Source: Oscillospiraceae bacterium
Lineage (GTDB): Bacteria; Bacillota; Clostridia; Oscillospirales; Oscillospiraceae
Direction: 5' to 3'
Length of the DNA stretch: 64,000 nucleotides
Assembly (NCBI GenBank): GCA_017436785.1
Contig: JAFSCK010000024.1
Coordinates: 62,001-126,000, forward strand
A program made the translations under genes and the position numbers. The notes beneath the pieces were generated by a model that was not told the origin of the DNA, made no database searches, and saw only the letters and a list, made by a program, of their open reading frames with translations. Positions 24,669-33,123 of this stretch are shown piece after piece. Within the stretch, counting starts at the first letter, position 1. The number at the start of each line of letters is the position of its first letter.

Positions 24669-24722
24669 AAATTCTGATTTATGAGCCCCCGCCCTACAGA
24701 TTAGAACGATAAACCGGAATTT
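24669..24722. repeat. Dispersed palindromic repeat, copy C (deleted, ~54 bp)
   Basis: AAATTCTGATTTAT at the left joins directly to the right half of the core (GAGCCCCCGCCCTACAGATT), ending GAACGATAAACCGGAATTT. The left half of the core is gone. Confidence 0.7.
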
Positions 24723-24733
24723 AACCGTAGCAT

Positions 24734-24760
24734 AACCGGGCAGCGGCAAGCTGCCCGGTT
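24734..24760 (-). terminator. Terminator of the HAD phosphatase gene
   Basis: Inverted repeat AACCGGGCAGC/GCTGCCCGGTT seven nt past the minus-strand stop. Confidence 0.7.
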
Positions 24761-24766
24761 GGCGTT

Positions 24767-25417
24767 TTATATGTTTCTTATAAAGGATTCGATGGCATCC
24801 GGTAATTGGGCGGCATCCGTGCAGAAAACTTCTCCGCCGGCATCCAGCAAGGTCTGTTTGTCACGGAAGCCCCACAGGACACTGACACAGGGCACGCCGG
24901 CATTTTTTGCGGTGGCTACATCCACCTCACTATCGCCCACATACACACATTTTTCTGCGCCCAGCGCTTTCAGGGTCAGATGCACCATGTCCGGCGCCGG
25001 TTTCCGGGGGCAATCCTCGCTGACGCCCCGGGCATAGATGCCGGGAAAATATTTAGCGCACAAGGCCTTTACCGCCGGGTCCGGCTTATTGGATACGATA
25101 GCCAGCTTGTACTTCTGCCCCAGTTTATCAATGGCTTCCATAACCCCGGGATAGGGCGCTGCGGTTCCATCGGCACTGGTACGGTTATAGTATTCTTGGT
25201 AATAATCAAGCACTTCCTCCAAAGGCGGATGGTTGACCTTCTCCGGCAAGGAAAGCCGGATCTGATTTCTCGCACCATTGCCAACGAAGGTACGGATCTC
25301 CTCCATAGAACGAAGGGGACAGCCGAAATGTGCCAAAGTGTAGTTGGTGGCATTATACAGATCTTCCAAAGTATTCAAAAGCGTGCCGTCCAAGTCAAAA
25401 AGAATGGCTGTTTTCAT
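24767..25417 (-). CDS. HAD-family phosphatase, phosphoglycolate phosphatase-like
   Basis: A 216-residue HAD hydrolase with all four motifs: DLDGTLLNT (nucleophile Asp at residue 9 and acid Asp), SNKPD, KPAPD with the Lys, and GDSEVDVATA. The alpha-helical cap between residues ~15 and 85 marks subfamily I, as in Gph and PpaX. The substrate is most often phosphoglycolate or pyrophosphate, but HAD specificity cannot be read reliably from sequence. AGGGGAAGAG precedes ATG 25417. Confidence 0.88.
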   Translation of the reverse strand: MKTAILFDLDGTLLNTLEDLYNATNYTLAHFGCPLRSMEEIRTFVGNGARNQIRLSLPEKVNHPPLEEVLDYYQEYYNRTSADGTAAPYPGVMEAIDKLGQKYKLAIVSNKPDPAVKALCAKYFPGIYARGVSEDCPRKPAPDMVHLTLKALGAEKCVYVGDSEVDVATAKNAGVPCVSVLWGFRDKQTLLDAGGEVFCTDAAQLPDAIESFIRNI

Positions 25418-25459
25418 TCTTTCTCTTCCCCTCTTAGTTTTTGTGCTCTGTAAATTCCG

Positions 25460-25534
25460 TCACGAAACGCAGCTGTGCGCCGCTATAGCCGGCAAAACAG
25501 ACAGCGATAACAGCAAGCAAGGCAATCGTTTCAT
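25460..25534 (-). CDS. Possible mini-ORF upstream of the HAD phosphatase
   Basis: A 24-residue frame (MKRLPCLLLSLSVLPAIAAH, then SCVS) starts at ATG 25534 with AAGGGA upstream and resembles a signal peptide. The overlapping frame of the same strand, open from ~25532 to 25434, also looks coding (LLAVIAVCFAGYSGAQLRFV and a charged end) but lacks a standard start. Either a very short peptide or a frameshifted remnant; weak evidence. Confidence 0.25.
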   Translation of the reverse strand: MKRLPCLLLSLSVLPAIAAHSCVS

Positions 25535-25549
25535 GATTTTTCCCTTCTT

Positions 25550-26947
25550 TTACTTCAAGGCATCCAAAAGCTTTATAAATTCTTCCGCAAGGGTCTCTGC
25601 TGTGCCGGGTTCAAAATCTGTGACGCAGGCTTCGTAACAATCGATCTCAATACCCTTTTTGCTGGGAATATAGCCCATGTCGCCCTCGCTGTTGGTAACA
25701 ATAAAAGTCATGTCGCACTTGGCATTTCCCTTGATGTACATACCTTGGGTGCTAAACATCTCATAAGGCGCAAAGACAAAACCCAGATTTCCCAGCTTCA
25801 TGACCCGCAGCTCCATGCTCCGGGTGGGAGGGGCGGAGACTCTGTTCTTCACGGCGTTGGCTTCATAGTAACTGGAAAAACCGTTTTCCCGGGCAGCCGC
25901 AATGGTTTCCGGTGCGGAGACACCATACTCCCGGGCAACGGCCACCACAGCCTTCGCCTCCATAAATTTCTCTACTTTTTCTTTATTGGACTTGCCGGTA
26001 AAGGTCACAGTGGAAAGTGCCATTTCGGCGTCTTTCATTTTCACCAGATCCCCCAACGCATCTACTGCGTATTTCCCAAGCGCTTCACCATAGGGTCTAT
26101 ACTCGCCCTTTTGGAACCTTCCCTCCCCTTCAATGCTGCTGCGACTGATCTGATCCCCGGCAGCACCAATAAAATATGCAGCCAGTACATCGGCATGTTC
26201 CTCCACATAGGCTCTGGTAATACCGGGAAAATCTGCAGAAAGCTTTGTCTGAGCAGAACCACCGTTAAAGGTAGCATGGGCAGGAAAACTCATGAGCAGG
26301 ATATCCTTTTTATCCTTACGCATAAGTTTGACAAGCTGTAATTCCCCGTCAGCCTCCGTAGAATGATCCAGAATCTCTCCGTTTTTAAAATTGCCAAAGT
26401 TAGAACCGGCATAGCTGCCGTCGCTAAGCAGATAGTGGCGCACAAAGGCCATGCCTTCGGTCATTGTGCTTCCATAGTAGACCTCTGTGGCAGCCAGATC
26501 GGCAATCGCATCGGTAGCGGCTTGGACGGCTGCCTTAAAGAACAACCCCCGGTATTCCACCACACCGTCAAAATCATTGCGAATCGCCGGTGCACTGTGG
26601 GTGTGGGTGGCATTCATCAAAATATTTTCCTGTGGCACACCGGTGGCTTTACTGACTGTAGCCTTAGTCAGATCCACAAAGTTATCCGTAGCTGTAATCA
26701 GGTCCATGGAATAAAGCAGAATGGTCTTTTCCTGCTGATGCAGTGCTACACAGGTGATTGAAAGATCATCCATTTCACCGGTAGAGTAGCGCTTGGTCCA
26801 ATCGCCTCCTGCCAGAGGAACAGAGGCTTCCGGCATGATACTGGCTCTGCCAAAGCCTGTTTGTAAATTTCCGGAGCTTGGGTTACTGCAGGCGAAAAGC
26901 CCCAGCCCCAGCGCAATGGTCAGAATAAAAACAAGGATTCGTCTCAT
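25550..26947 (-). CDS. Neutral/alkaline ceramidase-like lipoprotein
   Basis: A 465-residue protein with a lipoprotein signal (lipobox LFAC, Cys20). The body matches the neutral/alkaline non-lysosomal ceramidase N-terminal domain: GFGRASIMPE near the start, the metal-site motif NATHTHSAPAIR near 112, then FPAHATFNGG and FIGAAGDQ. Family members hydrolyse N-acyl bonds in sphingolipids, though many bacterial relatives have unknown substrates. It lacks the C-terminal Ig-like domain of true ceramidases. Anchoring outside the membrane would give access to host or dietary lipids. Confidence 0.8.
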   Translation of the reverse strand: MRRILVFILTIALGLGLFACSNPSSGNLQTGFGRASIMPEASVPLAGGDWTKRYSTGEMDDLSITCVALHQQEKTILLYSMDLITATDNFVDLTKATVSKATGVPQENILMNATHTHSAPAIRNDFDGVVEYRGLFFKAAVQAATDAIADLAATEVYYGSTMTEGMAFVRHYLLSDGSYAGSNFGNFKNGEILDHSTEADGELQLVKLMRKDKKDILLMSFPAHATFNGGSAQTKLSADFPGITRAYVEEHADVLAAYFIGAAGDQISRSSIEGEGRFQKGEYRPYGEALGKYAVDALGDLVKMKDAEMALSTVTFTGKSNKEKVEKFMEAKAVVAVAREYGVSAPETIAAARENGFSSYYEANAVKNRVSAPPTRSMELRVMKLGNLGFVFAPYEMFSTQGMYIKGNAKCDMTFIVTNSEGDMGYIPSKKGIEIDCYEACVTDFEPGTAETLAEEFIKLLDALK

Positions 26948-27032
26948 TCCGTTCTCTCCTTTTATATGTCTTCTTCATTGTATCGTTTTCCATCAAAATT
27001 TGCAATCAAAATACCAAATTATCCGGCACAAT

Positions 27033-27202
27033 AAATTTCAATTTATCGAACATCTAAAAACAGCAGGCTTTCGGTTTCCATGGGACGAAAAGGCACTGCA
27101 CTTCCTCAAGATAGACCGCTTCTTAAACCGCATAAGGGGTGCGCCGCAGCATCGAAAATGCGCGTCCCGTGGGTGGAGCGAACAGTGCGATAAATGGGAA
27201 TT
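27033..27202. repeat. Dispersed palindromic repeat, copy E (170 bp, unrelated core)
   Basis: Left end AAATTTCAATTTATCGAAC (27033-27051) and right end GTGCGATAAATGGGAATT match the other copies with few changes. The interior has no GGGCGGGG block; it holds a different inverted pair, CCATGGGACG and CGTCCCGTGG. It fills most of the 319-bp gap between the ceramidase-like gene and aspS. Confidence 0.65.
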
Positions 27203-27220
27203 GGCCCAATTGAACAATAA

Positions 27221-27255
27221 GAAAGCCGCCGGCTTGGAGATACCAAACCGGCGGC
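27221..27255 (-). terminator. aspS terminator
   Basis: Stem GCCGCCGG..TTGG/CCAA..CCGGCGGC read on the minus strand, followed by TTTCTTATTG. Confidence 0.82.
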
Positions 27256-27266
27256 AATATTTTCAA

Positions 27267-29045
27267 TTACTGCAGGTGGGATTCGTTGATGAGGATATGC
27301 ACATCGTCCAGCTGCTTCTGGGAAACAGTGGTGGGGGCATCCATCATCAGATCCTGCGCATTCTTGTTCAGGGGGAAGGTAATGACTTCGCGGATGGACT
27401 CCTCGCCGCACAGCAGCATCACAATCCGGTCAATGCCGGGAGCTGCGCCTGCATGGGGAGGTGCACCGTAGGTAAAGGCATTGTACATCGCAGGGAACTT
27501 TGCCTTCACATTTTCTTCACCCAAGCCAACCATCTGGAAGGCCTTGACCATGATCTCGGGATCGTGGTTCCGAACAGCACCGGAAGCAGACTCATAGCCG
27601 TTGACAACCAGATCGTACTGGTTGGCGTTGATGGCCAACAGCTTCTCGATATCGCCCTCAGCGGCCTCCAGCGCTTCCTTGCCGCCTACAGGCATAGAGA
27701 AGGGGTTATGGCAGAACTCCAACTGACCGGACTCTTCACCCATCTCGTACATGGGGAAGTCCACGATCCAGCAGCAGGCGTACTGCTCTTCGTCAAAGTG
27801 GCCGGGCAGGCGCTTACCCATCATGGTACGGATCACGCCGGCGGTCTTCTGGGCTGCCAGCTTCTTGCCGGCGGCCATGCAGACAAAGCTGCCGGGCTTC
27901 AGGTTCAGCTTCTCGGTCAGGGCTGCCTTCTGCTCAGCAAGGAACTTAGAAACGCCACCGGTCAGCTCGCCGTTCTCGTCCACCTTGAACCAGCAAGCCT
28001 TGTTGGCAGTCTGCACTTCCACATCGTTTAAGAGCTTATCGATCCACTTACGGCCCTCGGCGAAATTGTCCACAGCAACAGCCTTGACAACAGCGTTCTG
28101 GAAAGGACCAAACTCGCAGCCGGCAACGGCCTCGGTGATATCCTGCACCTCAAGATCGATACGCAGATCGGGCTTATCGGAGCCATAGCGCTCCATCGCC
28201 TCGTTAAAGGGAATCCGGATAAAGGGATAAGAGGAAACTCTCTTATACTTGCCGTACTTGCAGAAGATGGGCTGCAGCACTTCTTCCAATGTGGTCAGCA
28301 CATCGTCCTGCGTAGCAAAAGCCATTTCCATATCCAGCTGATAGAACTCGCCGGGTGTACGGTCCGCACGGGCATCCTCATCACGGAAGCAAGGTGCGAT
28401 CTGGAAATAACGGTCAAAACCGGAGGTCATCAACAGCTGCTTAAACTGCTGGGGTGCCTGCGGCAATGCGTAGAACTTGCCGGGGTGATTCCGGGCAGGC
28501 ACCAAGAAGTCACGGGCGCCCTCAGGAGAGGAAGCGGTCAAAATGGGGGTGGTGATCTCCAAGAAGCCGTGGTCGGTCATGGCTGCGCGGATCGCGGCAA
28601 CCACTTGGCAGCGCAGGATGATATTCTTCTTCACCGCAGGATTACGCAGATCCAGATAACGGTACTTCAGTCTTACATTTTCATCAGCTTCCTTGGACTT
28701 GTTGATCTCAAAGGGCAGCTGATTGTGGCGGCATTTGCCCAGCACCTTGATGGCTGTGGGAACCACCTCGATCTCACCGGTAGGCTGCTTGGGATTCTTG
28801 CTCTCCCGCTCCCGTACCACACCAGTAACCTGCACAGTAGATTCTTTATTGATGCCCTTGACAAGCTGCATCATTTCAGCGGTCTCTACCACCACCTGTG
28901 TGGTGCCGTAATAGTCACGAAGCACCAAGAAGGCAAAGTTGGAGCCAACTTCACGGATATTTTCCAGCCAACCGGCTAAGGTGACATTCTGACCTGCATC
29001 CGCAAGGCGGAGCTGACCGCAATTATGGGTTCTGGATTGCATCAT
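27267..29045 (-). CDS. aspS: Aspartyl-tRNA synthetase (bacterial type)
   Basis: A 592-residue class IIb synthetase. The OB fold (VTLAGWLENIREVGSNFAFL) is followed by the catalytic core with FRDEDARADRTPGEF (motif 2), a ~110-residue GAD insertion (roughly 280-400) that marks bacterial AspRS, and motif 3 (GAAPGIDRIVMLLCGEESIR). Full length suggests the discriminating or non-discriminating nature cannot be read here; asnS is also present, so direct Asn-tRNA charging exists. AAGGGG lies about 10 nt before ATG 29045. Confidence 0.97.
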   Translation of the reverse strand: MMQSRTHNCGQLRLADAGQNVTLAGWLENIREVGSNFAFLVLRDYYGTTQVVVETAEMMQLVKGINKESTVQVTGVVRERESKNPKQPTGEIEVVPTAIKVLGKCRHNQLPFEINKSKEADENVRLKYRYLDLRNPAVKKNIILRCQVVAAIRAAMTDHGFLEITTPILTASSPEGARDFLVPARNHPGKFYALPQAPQQFKQLLMTSGFDRYFQIAPCFRDEDARADRTPGEFYQLDMEMAFATQDDVLTTLEEVLQPIFCKYGKYKRVSSYPFIRIPFNEAMERYGSDKPDLRIDLEVQDITEAVAGCEFGPFQNAVVKAVAVDNFAEGRKWIDKLLNDVEVQTANKACWFKVDENGELTGGVSKFLAEQKAALTEKLNLKPGSFVCMAAGKKLAAQKTAGVIRTMMGKRLPGHFDEEQYACCWIVDFPMYEMGEESGQLEFCHNPFSMPVGGKEALEAAEGDIEKLLAINANQYDLVVNGYESASGAVRNHDPEIMVKAFQMVGLGEENVKAKFPAMYNAFTYGAPPHAGAAPGIDRIVMLLCGEESIREVITFPLNKNAQDLMMDAPTTVSQKQLDDVHILINESHLQ

Positions 29046-29160
29046 AGCTATAATCCCCTTATTCTAAAAGTTATCGATTTATTCTCTCATAAAATAAGGA
29101 AAAAGTCAATCACTGTTCGTTTTTTTCAAACCCCGATTTCGCCGGCCCGCAACCATAAAT

Positions 29161-29190
29161 ACAGGGAACGCCAACATCAGCGTTCCCTGT
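29161..29190 (-). terminator. Terminator of the exporter operon
   Basis: Stem ACAGGGAACGC/GCGTTCCCTGT just past the stop at 29200 on the minus strand, then ATTTAT. Confidence 0.75.
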
Positions 29191-29199
29191 AATATCGAT

Positions 29200-31257
29200 T
29201 TATCTGCCGGGTCGGTTGCCCATACCACCAAAGCCGGCATTACCGGTTTGGGGCGTATTGGAGATCTGCGGAGTATCATAGTAGGCATAGTAGACAATCT
29301 GGCCTTCCTGCAAGCCGGACAGGATCTGCACCGTTTCGCCGTCAGACACGCCGACCGTCACCTCCACCGCACCGGTAAAGGCTTCTTTTTTCTCATTGTA
29401 GCCGGTATAGACCAGTGTTTTGCTTCCCTGCTCCACCAAGGCTGCCACCGGCAGTGTCAGTACATTCTCCCAAGATTCCAAAGGAATCTCCGCCGTGGCA
29501 TTCATGCCGGAAAGCATGTTTTCCAGCCGGTCCATGGTCAATGTCACCGCATACTTACTTTGACCGCCGTCACTTTCGCCGGTATTGCTGATATCCGTGA
29601 TTCGGGCGGTGCACTTTTCGCCGCCGAGGGCATCTACTTTCACTTGGGCAGACATGCCGGTACGCAGCTTTGCCACATCCATTTCATCAACCAAAATCTT
29701 CAAGGTCACCTGCGTCTGGGGATTTACCTGACCGATTTGGATCACCTGCAGGCCGTACAGTTCAAAGGCTTCCTGTTGCTGACTGCCACCGCCGGAAGGA
29801 CGATTGCTGCCGGATGGGCGGTTGTTACCGGACGGGCGGTTGCCGCCGGGGATATTGCCGCCGGGGGTATTGCCGCCGGGTTGGGAGGGCTGCTGCTCCG
29901 GCACATCCTGCGGCGCTTTCTGCACCCGGACGATCCATACCGGCTGCCCCTGCAGATCAAAGGCAAACAGAAGGATATCTCCGGCTGTCACCGTCAGCGG
30001 ATCAATCTGCTGCCAGATGTTTTCCACCAGCTCATAGACAGGTACAGCCCCCTCAAAAAGCTGGGCTTGGGTAAAGGTTTCTTCCGTTAAAAGCACACCG
30101 GCAAGATCCATATAATCCGTAACAGGCTGCTCCTGCGGATTGATCAGCAGTGTCCATCCGTTCTGACCCACGCCGGTGACCTTACCCACATAATTGACAT
30201 ATTGGGTCTGATCGTCACCATTGGGAGCATTTGCCAAAAGGTCCAGACTGTAGCCGGTATAAGCGCTTAACAGCTGGGTGCTGTTTTTATCCAGACCGGT
30301 CACTGTACCATCGCAGGAAGCACGCAGCTGCCGGGTCTGATACATTTGGAACAAATCCAGCATAAGCGCTTCATATTCCTGCCGCTGTGCTACCAGCTGA
30401 TGGTAGGCAGCGGTATTGCCGGTATCTGTCAGCTTCATCAGTGTCTGCCCTACCTTGGCATTACTGCCTTCCTTTGCGGAAACACTGCTCACTGTACCGG
30501 TATAGGCCGTTGCTTTCCACGGGCTGAGAATATACAATTTTCCGCTGCCCAACACTTTTTCTCCGGCGCTGACCTGCACCGTCTGACCTTCTTCATAGTC
30601 TTTATCTGTTACCGTAACGATCATTTCTCCGGCAAGGTTCGATTTGACCTTACCGGTGACGGTCTTGCCGTTTTCCAACGTCACAGCGACGGATTCCCCG
30701 GCGCCGAGGTTACTTTGCACCGTCAGATCCACCGCCATCAGCCCATCCAGACTCAGTACCGCCAAGGCGCCATGCTCCAGCATCACCGCCTGTACGCTGT
30801 CGCCTTTTTTTGCATATACATGTTTCACCGTACCGCCGGAAAGGGCTTTGACCGTTTCTGCGGTACTCTTCTTTCCTTCCGTTTGAATGCGCTTGGCTAA
30901 ATAATCCAAGGTTTGCTGCACCTGTGTAATGGCTTTCATCACGGAAACACGGTCCACAGTGGCAACGGCATCGCCCTGTTTGACTGTGTCACCGTTGGAA
31001 ACCGCATAGCCGGTGATCTTCACCGCCGCAGGCACCGTCAGCAACTGCGGATCCTCCCCGGCCAGCACGCCGCCGCCGATGATCCGGGATGTCAAGTTAC
31101 CCAAAGCAACCTTTGCAGTAAGAATGCTGGGTTCCGGACCTTTGGCTTCCGGTTTCTGCTTGGCAATCACCGGCATCAGCGCCAGCACGCCAACCAAAAC
31201 CAGAACACAAGCCGCCGCGATTACCTGCTTTATTCTTTTCTTTTTCGCTTTATCCAT
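29200..31257 (-). CDS. HlyD/RND-type adaptor protein 2 of a MacB-like exporter
   Basis: A 685-residue protein with one N-terminal helix (residues ~11-31) and biotinyl-lipoyl-like repeats (VTLENGKTVTGKVKS, GSNAKVGQTLMKL). A low-complexity Gly/Pro/Asn stretch lies near residues 455-490, and the C-terminal part has membrane-fusion-protein beta domains (VNPQTQVTLKILVDEMD, LSGLQEGQIVYYAYY). In a one-membrane cell it would reach from the membrane into the wall. It is last in the operon, 2 nt after the permease stop. It is longer than usual adaptors (~400 aa), through duplication of the N-terminal part and the spacer. Confidence 0.8.
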   Translation of the reverse strand: MDKAKKKRIKQVIAAACVLVLVGVLALMPVIAKQKPEAKGPEPSILTAKVALGNLTSRIIGGGVLAGEDPQLLTVPAAVKITGYAVSNGDTVKQGDAVATVDRVSVMKAITQVQQTLDYLAKRIQTEGKKSTAETVKALSGGTVKHVYAKKGDSVQAVMLEHGALAVLSLDGLMAVDLTVQSNLGAGESVAVTLENGKTVTGKVKSNLAGEMIVTVTDKDYEEGQTVQVSAGEKVLGSGKLYILSPWKATAYTGTVSSVSAKEGSNAKVGQTLMKLTDTGNTAAYHQLVAQRQEYEALMLDLFQMYQTRQLRASCDGTVTGLDKNSTQLLSAYTGYSLDLLANAPNGDDQTQYVNYVGKVTGVGQNGWTLLINPQEQPVTDYMDLAGVLLTEETFTQAQLFEGAVPVYELVENIWQQIDPLTVTAGDILLFAFDLQGQPVWIVRVQKAPQDVPEQQPSQPGGNTPGGNIPGGNRPSGNNRPSGSNRPSGGGSQQQEAFELYGLQVIQIGQVNPQTQVTLKILVDEMDVAKLRTGMSAQVKVDALGGEKCTARITDISNTGESDGGQSKYAVTLTMDRLENMLSGMNATAEIPLESWENVLTLPVAALVEQGSKTLVYTGYNEKKEAFTGAVEVTVGVSDGETVQILSGLQEGQIVYYAYYDTPQISNTPQTGNAGFGGMGNRPGR

Positions 31258-31259
31258 GG

Positions 31260-32444
31260 TTATCCTCCATAATGCAGCGCATCAATGGGCTTCATTTTAG
31301 CCGCTTTATTGGCCGGGTAGAGGCCAAAGACCAAACCGATCACAAAGCAGAACAGCACTGCGATCAGCACCACGCCGCCATCCAGAGAGAAGGTGATTTC
31401 CAAACTGGAAACCACTGTGGTCACCGTCTGCAAAATCGCCCACGAAAGGAAAATTCCCAATGCGCAGCCCAACATGCAAAGGACCACTGCCTCCATCAAA
31501 AACTGGCTCAGAATCGTACCCCGGCTGGCACCGATGGCTTTCCGGATGCCGATCTCACGGGTCCGTTCCGTAACCGTGACCAGCATAATATTCATAATGC
31601 CGATGCCGCCTACCACCAGCGAGATGGCGGCGATACCGCCCAAAAGGATCGTCAGCACCGAAGTGATGGAGCTCATGGCGTTTTCCAGCACATCCTGCGT
31701 GGACACAGAGAACGCCTCTTCGTCCTCTTCAAAGCGCTCCATCAGCAATTCGGTAATGGCGGTTTTTGCCATATCCACCGTTCCGCCCTCCGGGGCGCTA
31801 ACATAAAATCTGGTCACATCCCCCAGTAAACTGTCGGACAGCCGCAGCAAGGAGGTATAGGGCAGGTAAACCGTCATACCGCCGGAGCTGAGGCTGGTAA
31901 GGCTGCCGTCTTCTTCATACAGCACACCCACAATGGTATACTCCACCCCGTCCAGACGCACCGCCTGACCGATACAATCGGTGTAGCCCATCAATTCTTC
32001 CGCTGCTGCGTTATTGAGTACGCAAACATAGCTATGATTCTCTATATCCGCGGTTTTCAGCCAGCGACCCATTTCCATCTGCAGGCCCTGCAGTGCATAC
32101 CATGCAGCCGTAGTGCCGTAAAGGGTGACACTGCCGCTTTCCTCCCGACCGTGGGCTGTTGCGGAATCCGTCCAGTAAGGAGCCAGCAGCCCCACATCCG
32201 TGCGCTCTGACCACTGGTTCAGAAGCGCCGGATCAATCGGGCTTCCCTTATCATCCGAAACAGTAACAGACATCATGCTGTTGCCCAAACCGGATACCGC
32301 ATCCGTTACCGAGGTAGTCGCGCCGTTGACCAAGCTCACCAGCACCACCAACGCCATCACACCGATAATGATGCCCAGCATCGTCAGCACCGCCCGAAGC
32401 TTATTGGAGCTAATGGACCGCAGAGCCATTTTTAGTGCCATCAT
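31260..32444 (-). CDS. MacB/FtsX-type ABC transporter permease
   Basis: A 394-residue permease with one N-terminal helix (SNKLRAVLTMLGIIIGVMALV), a ~200-residue extracytoplasmic MacB_PCD domain, and three C-terminal helices of the FtsX domain (GGIAAISLVVGGIGIMNIML, then TEREIG-like TERTREIGIRKAIGA). Such permeases use mechanotransmission to export peptides or lipids rather than classical transport. It overlaps the ATPase gene by 4 nt. Confidence 0.92.
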   Translation of the reverse strand: MMALKMALRSISSNKLRAVLTMLGIIIGVMALVVLVSLVNGATTSVTDAVSGLGNSMMSVTVSDDKGSPIDPALLNQWSERTDVGLLAPYWTDSATAHGREESGSVTLYGTTAAWYALQGLQMEMGRWLKTADIENHSYVCVLNNAAAEELMGYTDCIGQAVRLDGVEYTIVGVLYEEDGSLTSLSSGGMTVYLPYTSLLRLSDSLLGDVTRFYVSAPEGGTVDMAKTAITELLMERFEEDEEAFSVSTQDVLENAMSSITSVLTILLGGIAAISLVVGGIGIMNIMLVTVTERTREIGIRKAIGASRGTILSQFLMEAVVLCMLGCALGIFLSWAILQTVTTVVSSLEITFSLDGGVVLIAVLFCFVIGLVFGLYPANKAAKMKPIDALHYGG

Positions 32445-33112
32445 AACTGCACCTCCGTAATTCTTCCGTCCAAAATATGCACGGAGCGCTCTGCCTGCTT
32501 TGCCACATCGCGATCATGGGTAATGAGCACAATGGTGTTGCCTTGGGCGTGCAGTTCGTGGAAAATGTCAATGATCTCCTGACCGGTTTTGGAATCCAGC
32601 GCACCGGTAGGCTCATCCGCCAAGATCAGCTTGGGATTGGTGACAATCGCTCTGGCAATGGCCACCCGCTGCTGCTGACCGCCGGAAAGCTCTGTGGGCA
32701 GATGGTTTGCCCGATTGGTCAAGCCCACCCGTTCCAATGCCGCCGCTACCCGCTGCTGCCGCTCCGGCCGCTTCACTTTTTGATAGATCAAGGGAAGCTC
32801 TACATTTTCCCAAGCGGTAAGCTTAGGGATCAGGTTGAAGCTTTGAAACACGAAACCGATCTTTTCATTCCGGATAGCTGCCAACTCATTTTCCGAATAC
32901 GCCTCAATGGGCAGCCCATCCAGACGGTAAGCGCCAGCATCCGCCACATCCAGACAGCCGATAATATTCATAAGGGTGGATTTACCGCTGCCGGAAGGGC
33001 CGATGATGCTGACAAATTCTTTGGGATAGATATGCAAGGATGCACGGTCCAGCGCCCGGACCCGCTCATCGCCCACCAAGTAAACCTTGGAAATATCGTT
33101 CATATCGATCAT
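32441..33112 (-). CDS. MacB/LolD-type ABC transporter ATP-binding protein
   Basis: A 223-residue ATPase: Walker A GPSGSGKST, Q-loop FVFQSFNLIP, signature [15 protein letters not shown], Walker B LILADEPTGALD and switch His THD are complete. Size and sequence place it with MacB/LolD/FtsE-like ATPases. It is encoded between adaptor 1 and the permease, 11 nt after the adaptor stop. Confidence 0.95.
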   Translation of the reverse strand: MIDMNDISKVYLVGDERVRALDRASLHIYPKEFVSIIGPSGSGKSTLMNIIGCLDVADAGAYRLDGLPIEAYSENELAAIRNEKIGFVFQSFNLIPKLTAWENVELPLIYQKVKRPERQQRVAAALERVGLTNRANHLPTELSGGQQQRVAIARAIVTNPKLILADEPTGALDSKTGQEIIDIFHELHAQGNTIVLITHDRDVAKQAERSVHILDGRITEVQL

Positions 33113-33123
33113 GGCATTCCCTC

